DNA of 53,475 nt. Origin: Sandaracinus sp. (GTDB lineage: Bacteria > Myxococcota_A > Polyangia > Polyangiales > Houyiibacteriaceae). Positions 33,601-42,416 of this stretch are shown here, piece after piece; positions within the stretch are counted from its first letter, which is position 1, and each line of letters begins with the position of its first letter. The DNA is taken from assembly GCA_020633125.1 (NCBI GenBank), contig JACKEH010000028.1, positions 1 through 53,475 of the forward strand, read 5' to 3'. The position numbers and the translations under genes were made by a program. The notes below the pieces were generated by a model, which was not told where the DNA came from, ran no database searches, and worked only from the letters and a program-made list of their open reading frames with translations.

Positions 33601-35913
33601 GAAGCGGCCATGGAGCGGGCCGAGATGGACGAAGACTCGCGCAACGCGCAGCAGGTCGTGATCAACGGGCCGAGCTCGCCGATGGCGCAGCTCAGCGCGA
33701 TCGTGCGTGAGGACTTCCCCGCGACGCTCCGGTTCTGGGCCGAGGTGCCGCTCGACGGAACCAGCACCACGATCGAGCTTCCGCTCGCGGACGCGCTCAC
33801 GACCTACCGCGTCGAAGCGATCGCGTGGACCGACACGGGCTGGGTGACCACCGCGAGCACCGACGTGCGGGTCGATCAGGAAGCCACGGTCGACGCGCCG
33901 GTGCCGGGCTTCGCGACGGTCGGCGACGGATTGCGTGTGCCGGTGCGTGTCCAGAACCGGACCACGCAGCCGCTCGAGGTTCGGGTGGTGATCGAGGCCG
34001 AGGGGCTCGGCGTGACGTTGCCGCAGGAGCAGCGCATCACGGTGCCGCCGCGCGACGCGATCGAGCGCATCGTGCCGATCGCCACGCCGAACGCCGGAAG
34101 CGGGCACCTCGTCGTGCGTGTGCTTCGCGCGAGCGACGGCGCGCCTTACGACGCGGTTCGCCGCCCGGTGACGGTCTTCGAGGACGGCTGGCTCGTTCGT
34201 GATCGACGGGAGGTGTTGACCGAGCCCGGCCAAGCGGTCGCGGAGCTCTCGTTCACCACGCCGCAAGGCGCGAGCGAGCGCGGTCCGGGCGAGCTGCGGG
34301 TGGTGCCGGCGACGGCGCTCTTCGGCGACCTCGCGACCTACGCGGATGGAACGAGCGTCGCAGGGTGGGGCCTGGCCCTTCGCGGCGACACGATTCCCGA
34401 GAGCGTGTTGCTGCGGGCGCGTGCGGTGTTGCGTGCGGCCGACCCGGTCGAAGAGCACGACCTCTACGGCGACCCGGTCGAGCTCGGCCGGGCCATCTCC
34501 GCGATCTGGAACGACGCGACGGTCGGGGATGCGATCGTGCGCCGTGGTCTGCGTGCGATGAGCACGCAGCTCGGGGAGAGCCCGAGCGCGCCCGATGCGG
34601 GCCGTGCCTACGTCGCCGCGCGCACGGTCTTGGCGCTCGCGCCGACGCTCTCGCGGCTCGGGCAACGACGGCAGGTCGCGCCGACGCTTCGCACGCTCGT
34701 CGACCGGTTGAGCCGCGACGCGGGGAGCGGCGCCGTCGAGGTGAGCGATCAGCCCGTGCTTCACGCGACGGTGGCCGCGGCGCTCGCGCTGGCCGGCGAG
34801 AACGACCGCGCGAAGGAGCTGCTGCGCCGCGTCGAACGTTTCGTCGTGCGCCTCGAGCCCTTGCCGAGCGGCGCGGCCGAAGAGGCGTTCCTCGAGGACC
34901 CGTCGAACGCGGGGGAGATTCACGCGCGCATCGCGCCGACCTCGCTCGTCGTGCTGGCGCACGCGGGGCTCGGGCAACCGTCGGAGGGGCTTCCTTTCTT
35001 GCGCAACCTCGTGGCGCTCGCGGGCGGGTCGGAAGCGTGGGACGTGGAGACGCGTGCGCTCGCGACCGCGGCCGCGTCGACGCTCGCGGGGGGCTCGGCG
35101 GGTGCGCAGATGACCGCAACGCTCGACGGGCGACCGCTCGAGCTTCGCGCGTCGGACGAGGACGCCGGCGTGCGCCTCGCGGTGGTCGCGGGCATGGCCC
35201 GTCCCGGACGCCACGTGATTCGGGTGGAGCACGCCGGGGCGTTCGCGCTCGCGTTCGTCGACGTTCGCTACGGTCGCGCGTGGGATGCGCCGCCGCAGCG
35301 CACGTTGCGCGCCGACCTGCAGCTCGACGGACCGCTCGGGCCGCGAGACGCTCGCGCGGGGCTCTTGCTCACGATTCGCAACCGCGAAGCGCGGGTGCTC
35401 GAGCGTCCGGTGGTGGAGATCGATCTGCCGGCGGGCACCGAGCTCGACGAGCCGACGCGTGAGGCGCTGCTCGGCGCCGCGCGTGGAGCGCCGACCCAAG
35501 AGGGGCGCACGCTTCGGCTTCCGCTTCGGCCGCTGGCGCCGGGTGGCTACGTGCGCATCCCGCTTCCGCTGCGCTGGAGCGTGGGGGGCAGCTTGCGGGG
35601 CCTCGGGGTCGTGCTCGTCGACGAGGCGCAGCCGCCGAGCGGGGAGGGTGGGCGCGCCGGCGCGTTGCTGCCTTCGCGTACCGTCACGATCGACGACCGC
35701 GGCGCGGAGCCGGAGACGCCGGAGGGCAACGCGTCGCCGGTGCCCACGCCGCCACCGCCACCGCCGCCGCTCTTGCCGGTGGAGCCTTTCGGTCCGGTCG
35801 CGTCGGTGTCGAGCACGGTCGTGCCCAGCGTCTTCGCGCCGAGCTCGATGCTGCCGAGCGTCGTCGCGCCGAGCCGGATGCTACCGAGCGTGGTCGAGGA
35901 GGTGCGCTCGTGA
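30655..35913 (+). CDS. Alpha-2-macroglobulin-like protein A (no thioester), with pseudopilin-like insert
   Basis: A 1752-residue exported protein; MHFARVAIALFLPLLFTAPA is a signal peptide. An MG2-type domain is near 130-220 (DLRTDRNRYEPDETVHVWAR, then VKVTVRDPQGRPLVERTM), more macroglobulin-like strands follow, and an A2M domain starts about 1025 (LRFWAEVPLDGTSTTIELPL, then TYRVEAIAWTDTG). Just before it is a Gly/Ala-rich then acidic low-complexity stretch (about 920-1010) in the place of a bait region. No C-x-E-Q thioester is found, so covalent trapping is not expected. Residues about 807-856 read LLDPWGRPFEL...SSGPDGRFGTADDVRDP, much like the calcium-binding end of GspG pseudopilins. The C-terminus is Pro-rich with 10-residue repeats (APSSMLPSVV, APSRMLPSVV). 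It overlaps gene B by 4 bases. Role: perhaps envelope protease defence; inferred. Confidence 0.8.
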   Translation: MHFARVAIALFLPLLFTAPALAQGLELSLHGHLNPRYGEELRVAGTAYEVDGLAELKPARGSQVVLRLRDYQRQRWVVVQESTVPADDRGRFSGSVAIPEARFASAQLQVEVRSGQQTRTFDYGLGIQQPIAIDLRTDRNRYEPDETVHVWARVHRLSNGAPVARRSVKVTVRDPQGRPLVERTMPTSDAGIASLELPLPASAADGHYAVQVQLEDSIAEAGAASGFQVARRTVERLQVDATLDQRVVAPSARLTGRVRVRTPSGVPIANAAVQLTIEGRNSEVLTDAEGIAPIRLQAPAYLAGDVQAQQVVVRVAHPAHGVLHVVAPFLLSRVEWRVEATAENGGLVPEVDAEAMLLVTDPRGEPAPAGSEITVRGASVVRGSVTLRTDRHGLAVLPMRVPDGAAGPLRNECGGRFATRVDVEVRPAIEGARSTFARVCVPVSPDARVRGRVRERVVEPGGTVAIALDRHPEVRGREVLVEALAEGRVVAATHARGDEGRLTLPPGVSGLLQIRVRPELAHDARHPLDEPGGSQLGVGSLDAVLVRPRDAFALSIETGRDVFRVRETASLALRTTASSPRAWAAVVARDLMMHGGEEPFSLAWMRGALTDAAARPDTEEATLLLRSALTAGLSPDTKPHRAPPLVQPYWRDGNEGGHQDGTLRDPVAMRDDMLRRHVGQIAAQLERLVQQRVHDPNLRRGFLIERGGRFDFDPEAFATLRRERAYAPDNLGGQPVTLAMVRAADPSFSFDAVARRLARQHLVRLLVALSRLTDGDDAQAARASAGQPPERWLSRLVQLGVLGPNDLLDPWGRPFELRPSATPRVLFSERAPNWELSSSGPDGRFGTADDVRDPFVRVVPEGTPFAVASGEDRLMKSLSTLAPGPQTLQAMAQAYASVSLAARDEQRARTVTATVSEGGEMLADDMAEASGYGGLALGGSGRGGGGAAFGAAAMAEPAPAPPGARRQARTRASADEAEMPMEEAAMERAEMDEDSRNAQQVVINGPSSPMAQLSAIVREDFPATLRFWAEVPLDGTSTTIELPLADALTTYRVEAIAWTDTGWVTTASTDVRVDQEATVDAPVPGFATVGDGLRVPVRVQNRTTQPLEVRVVIEAEGLGVTLPQEQRITVPPRDAIERIVPIATPNAGSGHLVVRVLRASDGAPYDAVRRPVTVFEDGWLVRDRREVLTEPGQAVAELSFTTPQGASERGPGELRVVPATALFGDLATYADGTSVAGWGLALRGDTIPESVLLRARAVLRAADPVEEHDLYGDPVELGRAISAIWNDATVGDAIVRRGLRAMSTQLGESPSAPDAGRAYVAARTVLALAPTLSRLGQRRQVAPTLRTLVDRLSRDAGSGAVEVSDQPVLHATVAAALALAGENDRAKELLRRVERFVVRLEPLPSGAAEEAFLEDPSNAGEIHARIAPTSLVVLAHAGLGQPSEGLPFLRNLVALAGGSEAWDVETRALATAAASTLAGGSAGAQMTATLDGRPLELRASDEDAGVRLAVVAGMARPGRHVIRVEHAGAFALAFVDVRYGRAWDAPPQRTLRADLQLDGPLGPRDARAGLLLTIRNREARVLERPVVEIDLPAGTELDEPTREALLGAARGAPTQEGRTLRLPLRPLAPGGYVRIPLPLRWSVGGSLRGLGVVLVDEAQPPSGEGGRAGALLPSRTVTIDDRGAEPETPEGNASPVPTPPPPPPPLLPVEPFGPVASVSSTVVPSVFAPSSMLPSVVAPSRMLPSVVEEVRS

Positions 35914-38900
35914 ACGCCTCGTCCCGATCCACGACGCGCTCGCGTCTTCGCCACTCTCTCGCTTCGAGCCACTTCATGTCGCGATGTCTCCTCTCGTTCC
36001 TTCTTGCCGCGAGCACCTTGGCCAGCACGGCTTCGGCGCAGGTGGCGGGCCGTCGTCCCGTCGCGGCGGGCGACGTCACGGGCGTCGAGCTGCAGCTCGA
36101 AGGCAGCTTGAGCGTCGAGCGTGGCTCGACCTTGCGTTGGGCCGTGGTGGCCTACGAGGTCGTCGGCCTCGATCGTCTTCGGCCGGCGCCGGGCGCCGAG
36201 ATTCGGCTCGCGACCTCGCTTCGTCGCCGCTCCGACGACGACGTGGGGCCCTTGGTGGTGACCGCGGACGCACGTGGTCGTGCGGTGATCGAGCTGCCGA
36301 TCCCGAACGACGCGCCCGACTCGATCGGCGCGACCCTCGACGTGCACGCGCGCCGTGGGGTGACGCGTCGCTTCGAGCTTCGCGTGCAGACGCGTGAGCC
36401 GCGTCAGCTCGTGCTCTTCGGTGCGGAGAACGCGCCCGCGCCGGGACGGCTGCCCGTGTTCGGGCGGCTCTCGACGACCGCCGCCGGCGTCGCGGACGCG
36501 GAGATCAAGCTCGTGTTGAACGACGGACGTGGTCCGCTCGGCGCCCCCGCGCGGGTGCGTACCGACGCGGCTGGCCTCTTCAGCCACGAGTTCCGCGTTC
36601 CCCGCGAGGCGGAGGGCGCGCTGCGGGTCGAAGCCACGGGGCCCTCCGACGGAAGCGACGCCGAACGCCGGCCGCGTGCGGCGTGGACGGCGACGATCGC
36701 ACAGCCGTCGGAGCCTCCGCTCGTCGTCGCGGTGCGACCGATGCGCTCGCTCGTCCGTTCGCAAGAGCGGGTCGAGGTCGAGGTGTTGGTGCGTCGCGCC
36801 GACGGGCGACCGGTTCCCGAGACGCGGCTTCGCATCGGCGGCGGACCGATCCCGCTCTTGCTCGAAGAAGAGCAGCGCACGCGCGAGCGCTTCGCGGTCA
36901 CGGACGCACGCGGTCGCGCGCGGCTCACGTGGGAAGCGCCGCGCGTCGGCGGCACCCACGCGGACCAGACGATCACGGTGCAGGCGGGGCGCGCGGGCAT
37001 CGGTCGTGGCGTGGGGCAAGCGTCGGTGCGCGTCAGCGATCGCCGCCACGCGTCGCGCCTCGCGGTCGAAGGCGGGGTGCTGGTGCCGGGGCTCTCGGCG
37101 CGGGCCTTCGTGCGCGTGACCACGATGGATGGGCTTCCGGTCGCAGCCGGCGTGCCGGTCGTGGTCGAAGGACCGCGCGTCGGTCGGGCCGAAGGCGTGA
37201 CGACCGAAGGCGGTGTGGTCGCGGTGGATCTGCGTGTCGGCGCGCCGCGGGACGGGGACCGCTGCGGCGGGTTGGCCGCGACGGACGTCGTCGTGACGGT
37301 GGCGGGCGAGGCTTCGCCGCCGCGTTGCCTTCCGGTCGACCCCGACGCGGCCGTGCGCGTGCGCTTGTCGCGTGGCCTGCTCGTGGCAGGCGAGACGGTG
37401 CAGGTGAGCGTCGAGCGCACGTCGCTCGCGCGAGGCATGCCGGTCGCGTTGGTCGCGATGCGACGTGATCCTTCGGGCACGCTCGAACCGCTCGCGACGG
37501 TGGTGCTCGAGGGCCGCGAGGATGCGATCCCGATGACCTTGCCGCCCACCGCGCGAGGCGAGGTGCTCGTGCGCGCGCGGCCGCTGGCTTCGCCGGGGGA
37601 CCAAGAGGTTCGCGGCGGATTCGCGGCGCTCTACGCGCTCGGTGCGGCCCCGGCGACGACCACGGCCGAGGCGGTGGTCGAGGACGCGTCGATCGTCGCG
37701 CGCGTGACGGGAAGCGAAGGCCTTCGCCTCGCGCTCGCGGTGCCGTACGGCGACGACACGCGGCTTCGCGCGCAGCTCGAAGCGTTGGCCCACGGGCCCT
37801 TCGCGGACCTGCGCGGCGCGCCGCTGACCGACGCGACGGTCGCTGCGATGTTGGCCGAGCGCACGCCGATGGACGTCGCCGCGCCCGCGGTGCTGCGAGG
37901 CACGACGCGTGCGTCGGTGGAGCCGGCACCCGAGCCGAACAACCCCGAGACGCACGGCCTGCTTCGTGACCCGTGGCGCGCGAGCGCGCGTTTCGTCGAA
38001 GGGCGTCTGGCGTTGCTCTTTCGGGCGATCGAAGCGCGCGTGAACGCGGCCGTGCCCGAGCAGCTCGACGAGGTGGCGGTGCAGCGCAACGGTCGCTACT
38101 CCTTCAACCGTCAGCTCCTCGCGTCGCTCGCGGACGGTAGCCTCGGCAGCGAAGGTGCGACCGGACTGGGCGGTGAGCCGCTGACCATCGAAGGCCTCGA
38201 AGCGCTCGATCGCACCTTCGGCTACGACGCCGTCGCGCGCCGCATCACGCGCGAACGTCTCTTCGTGCTCTTGCTCGCGATGCGCGAGTTCGTGCAGCAG
38301 AACACGCTCGACCTCGCGTGGACGCGGCCCGGCGATCCGACGCTCTGGATGGAGCGCCTGAAGAACCGTCACGTCGCGGGCCGCTACGTCTCGGCCGGCA
38401 TGTTGGTCGACGGTTGGGGGCGTCCCTTCCGTCTGGTGGCGACGGCGCGGCCGCGTTTCGCCGCGGTGCAGCCGGTGGTCGGCTACGAGCTGGTGAGCGC
38501 AGGCCCCGACGGTCGCTACGGCAACGGCGACGACCTCGTGGATCCGACCGCGCGGGTGCTGCCGTCCGGCTCGCTCTACGGCGACGCGGTCGGCGAAGAC
38601 GCGTTGGTCGCGCGTCTTCACGGGGTCGAGCTCGGTCGCGCGACGCTCGCGCTCGCGGCAGGCGCGTTCGGCGCGCCGCGACCGCACATCGCGCCGCCGC
38701 CGGACGAGAGCCGTCCCCAGACCGCGCTCGGGGAGCTTCCGCCGCGTTTCGAGGCGGACCCGCACGCGCTCGCCTTGCTCCGGCCCACTCGCCCGGCGAG
38801 CTCGGTGGTCGCGCGGGGTGATCTGCGGCTGCCGGTCGGCCGTGAGCCGCGCACGTGGCGTCTGATGGTGCTCAGCGCGAGCGCGACCGGCGAGCTCGCG

Positions 38901-40700
38901 TTTGCCGCGGATGCCACCCGCGCGGGTGCGCCCGTGCTCGCCGACCTCGCGTTGCCCTCGCGGCTTCGCGTGAACGAGCCGCTCGCCTTCCCGCTGCACC
39001 TCACGAACGTGACCGAGCAGGAGGCGCGTTATTCGCTCGTGGCGAGCGCGGAAGGCATCGGCGTCGAGCTGCCGAACGAGATCACGCTTCCGGCCGGCGA
39101 GACCCGCAGCGTGAACGTCGCGCTCTCGGCGCGCGAGGAAGGCCGCCACGCGGTGGTGGTCGAGGTGAAGTCCGGCGAGCGCACGTTGCAGGACGCGCGG
39201 GCGCGGGTCGGCGTCGACGGGGGAGGCCATCCGACGCGGCGACGCGCCACCGGCGTGGCCGGCGACTTCGAAGCCACGATCGAGATTCCCGGCGACGCCA
39301 GTGGAACCCGCAGCCGTCTGGTGATCGTCGGCGCGGACGCGCTCGCGGCGGATCCGGATTTGGACGAGCTGCGACGCGACGACCCCGCGCTCGTGGCGTG
39401 GTCGGACACGATGGCGGGTCGTTCGCTCGAGCCTTCGCTGCGCGCGCGCTTGCTGCGTGGTGTCGGGCCGGACGGCATGGTCGCGGGCGAGGAGCCGGCG
39501 CTCTCCACCGCAGCGGCCGTGATCGCGCTCTCGGCGCTCTTCGACGAGAACGGCGAGCCGGACGCGGAGGCTCGAGCCGCGCGGGCGCGTGTCGCGTCGC
39601 GCATCGGTGGCCTGCCGCCCTTTCACGACACCGACGGAGTCGCCGGGCGCACGCGCATGATGGCGGCGTCGTTGGCGGCGCTCGCGACGAGCGGCGCGGT
39701 GGAGCCCTTCCGCGGGTCGCACGACGAGGTCATGCATCGCCCGAGCAGCCACGATCCGGTGGCGAACGCGATCCGGGTGTGGATGCCGCAGCTTCGACGC
39801 ACGCTGCGCGAGCGACCGGCGGACGCCTCGTTGCTCGCACGCGCGGCGGGCGCGCTGCTGCTCGCCGACGCACGCGACGGGCACGGCCGCGCGATGTACG
39901 CGAAGGTGCGGGACTCGCTCGCGAGTGACGGGCTGGTCGCGGGCATGGAGCGGCGGAGCCTCGCGGACCGGCTCGCGGGCTCGCTCGCGTTCGTGCTCGC
40001 GGCGCATCAGGTCGGCGACGTGGAGAACGCGGAGCGGGTGCTTCACGCCGTGATGCGGCGAAGCGGGTCGATCTCGGGTCGTGGCGGCGAGCTCTCGTTC
40101 TGGTGGCTCGCGTGCGGCGCGTACGGCGCGCTGGGCGCGACCCCGAGCTCGGTGCAGGTGGACGGTCGCGAGGTGGCGCTCGAACGCGGGGTCGCAACGG
40201 TGGACCTCGAGCTCGCGGCCGGTCGCTCGCGCTCGGTGCACGTCGTCTCGCAGGGCGGGGCGGTCATGGCGCGGGTCGAGGCGGTCTTCGCGAGGCCCTT
40301 CGACGCACGGCGTGAGGGACGCATGGAGCTGTCGATCGAAGGCTCGGTGGGCCGGGTCGGCGAGCTCGCGGCGCTCGAGCTGAACGTGAAGTCGCTGTCG
40401 TGGCACGACGCGGCGGTGCTCGAGGTGCAGCTCCCGGCGGGCGTCGAAGCCGACGAGCGTCTGTTGGCAGCGCTTCGCGCCAACGGCGTGGTACGGGACG
40501 CCGAGGCGCGCGAGCCGGGCTTCGTGCGGCTGACGCTCGTGCCCCTCGAGCCGCAGCAGCAGGTCGCGATCGCGTTGCCGCTCCGCTGGCGTGCGGCCGG
40601 GCGTGTGCGTGGCCTCGCCGTGGTCGGGTACTCGGCCGCGACGCCCGAGCGCATGACGGTGTTGCCGGCGCGGGTGTTGGAGGTCGGCGCGGAGCAGTGA
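35910..40700 (+). CDS. Alpha-2-macroglobulin-like protein B, paralogue of A
   Basis: A 1596-residue exported protein homologous to A along most of its length. It shares the first strand pattern (GVELQLEGSLSVERGSTLRW, then VVAYEVVGLDRLRPAPGAEI), a conserved cysteine pair (DRCGGLAATDV ... RCLPV; A has NECGG ... RVCVPV), the helical middle part, the pseudopilin-like insert (LVDGWGRPFRL near 832 and SAGPDGRYGNGDDLVDP near 863) and the A2M-like strand TWRLMVLSASATGEL. It lacks A's Gly-rich bait-like stretch and Pro-rich tail, and has no C-x-E-Q thioester. GTG at 35910 overlaps A's TGA (GTGA). The ATG at 35976, starting MSRCLLSFLLAASTLASTAS, gives a more compact signal peptide and may be the true start. 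Coupled synthesis suggests a complex. Confidence 0.75.
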   Translation: MNASSRSTTRSRLRHSLASSHFMSRCLLSFLLAASTLASTASAQVAGRRPVAAGDVTGVELQLEGSLSVERGSTLRWAVVAYEVVGLDRLRPAPGAEIRLATSLRRRSDDDVGPLVVTADARGRAVIELPIPNDAPDSIGATLDVHARRGVTRRFELRVQTREPRQLVLFGAENAPAPGRLPVFGRLSTTAAGVADAEIKLVLNDGRGPLGAPARVRTDAAGLFSHEFRVPREAEGALRVEATGPSDGSDAERRPRAAWTATIAQPSEPPLVVAVRPMRSLVRSQERVEVEVLVRRADGRPVPETRLRIGGGPIPLLLEEEQRTRERFAVTDARGRARLTWEAPRVGGTHADQTITVQAGRAGIGRGVGQASVRVSDRRHASRLAVEGGVLVPGLSARAFVRVTTMDGLPVAAGVPVVVEGPRVGRAEGVTTEGGVVAVDLRVGAPRDGDRCGGLAATDVVVTVAGEASPPRCLPVDPDAAVRVRLSRGLLVAGETVQVSVERTSLARGMPVALVAMRRDPSGTLEPLATVVLEGREDAIPMTLPPTARGEVLVRARPLASPGDQEVRGGFAALYALGAAPATTTAEAVVEDASIVARVTGSEGLRLALAVPYGDDTRLRAQLEALAHGPFADLRGAPLTDATVAAMLAERTPMDVAAPAVLRGTTRASVEPAPEPNNPETHGLLRDPWRASARFVEGRLALLFRAIEARVNAAVPEQLDEVAVQRNGRYSFNRQLLASLADGSLGSEGATGLGGEPLTIEGLEALDRTFGYDAVARRITRERLFVLLLAMREFVQQNTLDLAWTRPGDPTLWMERLKNRHVAGRYVSAGMLVDGWGRPFRLVATARPRFAAVQPVVGYELVSAGPDGRYGNGDDLVDPTARVLPSGSLYGDAVGEDALVARLHGVELGRATLALAAGAFGAPRPHIAPPPDESRPQTALGELPPRFEADPHALALLRPTRPASSVVARGDLRLPVGREPRTWRLMVLSASATGELAFAADATRAGAPVLADLALPSRLRVNEPLAFPLHLTNVTEQEARYSLVASAEGIGVELPNEITLPAGETRSVNVALSAREEGRHAVVVEVKSGERTLQDARARVGVDGGGHPTRRRATGVAGDFEATIEIPGDASGTRSRLVIVGADALAADPDLDELRRDDPALVAWSDTMAGRSLEPSLRARLLRGVGPDGMVAGEEPALSTAAAVIALSALFDENGEPDAEARAARARVASRIGGLPPFHDTDGVAGRTRMMAASLAALATSGAVEPFRGSHDEVMHRPSSHDPVANAIRVWMPQLRRTLRERPADASLLARAAGALLLADARDGHGRAMYAKVRDSLASDGLVAGMERRSLADRLAGSLAFVLAAHQVGDVENAERVLHAVMRRSGSISGRGGELSFWWLACGAYGALGATPSSVQVDGREVALERGVATVDLELAAGRSRSVHVVSQGGAVMARVEAVFARPFDARREGRMELSIEGSVGRVGELAALELNVKSLSWHDAAVLEVQLPAGVEADERLLAALRANGVVRDAEAREPGFVRLTLVPLEPQQQVAIALPLRWRAAGRVRGLAVVGYSAATPERMTVLPARVLEVGAEQ

Positions 40701-41120
40701 GCGGGTGACCGCGCTTCGTGCCACGGGCTCGGAGTCGGAGACCGCGCTTCGCGCCACGGAGACGGAGACGGAGACGGAGACGGAGACGGAGACCGCGCTT
40801 CGCGCCACGGAGACGGAGTCGGAGACGGAGACCGCTTCGCGCCACGGAGACGGAGTCGGAGACGGAGACCGCTTCGCGCCACGGACACGGAGACGGCGCT
40901 TTGCGCCACGGACACGGAGACGGCGCTTCGCGCCACGGAGAAGTCGGAGTCGGAGACCGCGCTTCGCGCGACGGAGACAGGACGGCGCCTCGTGCCACGG
41001 AAGCACGCGCACCGCGGTGGATTCGCTCTGTCCGTGACGGTGTCCGTGTCGCGAAGCGACGTCTCCGTCTCTGTCGCGGAGGTCGCGAAGCGACGGTGTC
41101 GCGAAGCGCTGCCCCGGCGC
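40701..41120 (+). repeat. Array of GGAGAC hexamers and CGCTTCGCGCCAC units
   Basis: The 477-bp spacer before the phospholipase D gene is a dense repeat array. Six perfect GGAGAC copies are at 40758-40793, with further GGAGAC, GGAGTC and GGACAC units, regularly interrupted by CGCTTCGCGCCAC-type hairpin units (for example about 40721-40733, 40796-40808, 40836-40846, 40925-40937). From about 41035 the orientation flips to GTCTCCGT and GCGAAGCGAC. The hairpin units are the same family as those at 6.0, 7.7, 10.3 and 27.5 kb. Translations of this stretch are only Glu/Thr or Arg-rich low complexity, so no gene is called. Confidence 0.8.
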
Positions 41121-41177
41121 CCGTCCCGCACGACGAGGGAAGAATCTGAACGCCCCTCGTCGTACCCTGCGTCCTCG

Positions 41178-42350
41178 ATGCGAACGCTTTCTCTCGCAGG
41201 GCTCTCCCTCTTGGTTCTCTCGGCTTGTGGCGGCGACGACGGCAACCCCTCCGACGTCGACGCGGGCTCGGGTTTCGACGCCGGCACGCCGGTCCCGGAC
41301 GCCGCGCTGCCGGACGGCGCCGTGCCGCCGATGCCGGATGGTGGTTCCGACGGCGGTACCGACGCGGGCATGGATGCCGGCCCACCGTGCGAATGTCCGA
41401 CCCTGCCCACCACGTGCGAGGCGCCGACCCCGCTCGTCTTCGGGCCCGCCGACCCGGACTTCCGCGCGCAGCTCTTCCAGGTGATCGCTTGCGCCGACGA
41501 GACGCTCGACCTCGCGGTCTACCTCTCGAGCTGGGATTGCTTGGCCGACGCGGTGGCCGCTCGCCTGACCGCGGTGCCCGCGCTGCAGGTGCGCATCGTC
41601 GTGGACGACGACCTCTGCCCCGTGATGGGAGCCACGCGCGATTGCGCGCTCGGCGCGCTCGCCGGCCATCCCCGCGTGACCTTCGCGGACGACGACCGCA
41701 GCGCCCTCATGCACCACAAATACGTGATCGCCGACGGAGAGCTCGCGTGGGTCTCCTCGGCGAACTTCTCGTACAACTCGTTCTGCGAGGAGTCGAACGT
41801 CTCGGTCGTCGTCGACGACGCCGCCATCGTGGCCGGCCTCGAAGCCGAGCTCGATCGTTTCGTCGGAGGCGCGGCGGGGCCCATCGTGCGCACCCCCAAC
41901 GAAGGCGCCACGGCCACGCTCTACTTCAGCCCGGAGACGCCGGTGACCATGGCGCCGACGTGGTTCCGCGCGATGGAGACCGCCTTCTCCGAAGCGACCA
42001 CCTCGATCGACGTGATGATCTACTCCTTCACGCGCACCGAGCTCTCGACCGCGATGCTCGCCGCGCGCGAACGCGGCGTGACGGTCCGCGTGTTGACCTC
42101 GTACCGCTTCCGCAACGAGGCCCCGATTGCTGCGCTTCGTGCGGCGGGCGTGGAGGTTCGTGCCTCCGACGTCCACCAGAAGACCGCCGTGATCGACGGG
42201 CAGACGTTGATCCTCGGCAGCGCCAATTGGTCGATGAACGCGTGGGAGAGCAACGAGAACAGCCTCTGGTTGCGCGATGCTGCGATGGCGGAAGCGGCGA
42301 GCGCCGAGCTCGACCGCCTCTGGGCCACCGCCGACGTGCTCACCGACTGA
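41178..42350 (+). CDS. Phospholipase D-like lipoprotein
   Basis: A 390-residue lipoprotein with two HKD motifs. MRTLSLAGLSLLVLSAC ends in a lipobox (Cys17), followed by a GGDDG start and a long Asp/Ala/Gly/Pro linker (20-68) typical of myxobacterial lipoproteins. The catalytic halves are HHKYVIADG (His179, Lys181, Asp186) with SSANFSYNSFCEESN, and HQKTAVIDG (His333, Lys335, Asp340) with GSANWSMNAWESNEN. This is the layout of single-chain PLD enzymes (phospholipases, cardiolipin synthases, some nucleases). The linker places it on the outside of a membrane, so a phospholipase or nuclease acting in the periplasm or at the surface is likely; the substrate cannot be read. ATG start at 41178. Confidence 0.9.
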   Translation: MRTLSLAGLSLLVLSACGGDDGNPSDVDAGSGFDAGTPVPDAALPDGAVPPMPDGGSDGGTDAGMDAGPPCECPTLPTTCEAPTPLVFGPADPDFRAQLFQVIACADETLDLAVYLSSWDCLADAVAARLTAVPALQVRIVVDDDLCPVMGATRDCALGALAGHPRVTFADDDRSALMHHKYVIADGELAWVSSANFSYNSFCEESNVSVVVDDAAIVAGLEAELDRFVGGAAGPIVRTPNEGATATLYFSPETPVTMAPTWFRAMETAFSEATTSIDVMIYSFTRTELSTAMLAARERGVTVRVLTSYRFRNEAPIAALRAAGVEVRASDVHQKTAVIDGQTLILGSANWSMNAWESNENSLWLRDAAMAEAASAELDRLWATADVLTD

Positions 42351-42373
42351 CGCGGCCCTCACGAAACGAAACG

Positions 42374-42395
42374 AGCCGGCTCTCACGAGTCGGCT
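42374..42395. terminator. Bidirectional terminator between PLD and GNAT-nitrilase genes
   Basis: AGCCGGCTC-TCAC-GAGTCGGCT forms a 9-bp stem with one G-U pair between the convergent stops at 42350 and 42417. Rightward it is followed by CTCTTCGTT, leftward by CGTTTCGTTTCG, both T-enriched for this genome. A shared intrinsic-type terminator is likely. Confidence 0.7.
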
Positions 42396-42416
42396 CTCTT
42401 CGTTCGAGCGGAACCG

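Noticed and set aside
30610..35499. A 1629-codon minus-strand frame opposite A2M-like gene A
   Set aside because: Same codon-bias artefact: low-complexity His/Arg/Asp translation, no signal or domain, and the plus-strand product has clear MG2/A2M and pseudopilin-like motifs.
30655..40700. Thioester-containing (protease-trapping) alpha-2-macroglobulin
   Set aside because: No C-x-E-Q motif in either protein and very few cysteines; classed as A2M-like without thioester.
40701..41120. CRISPR array
   Set aside because: Repeat units are 6 to 13 bp, imperfect and without unique spacers of constant length; no cas genes nearby.
35547..42386. A 2279-codon open frame on the minus strand opposite A2M-like gene B, the array and the PLD gene
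   Set aside because: It is antisense to three convincingly homologous genes, its translation is Arg/His/Glu low complexity with no domain, and it crosses the repeat array. Extreme third-position GC keeps the opposite frame free of stops.
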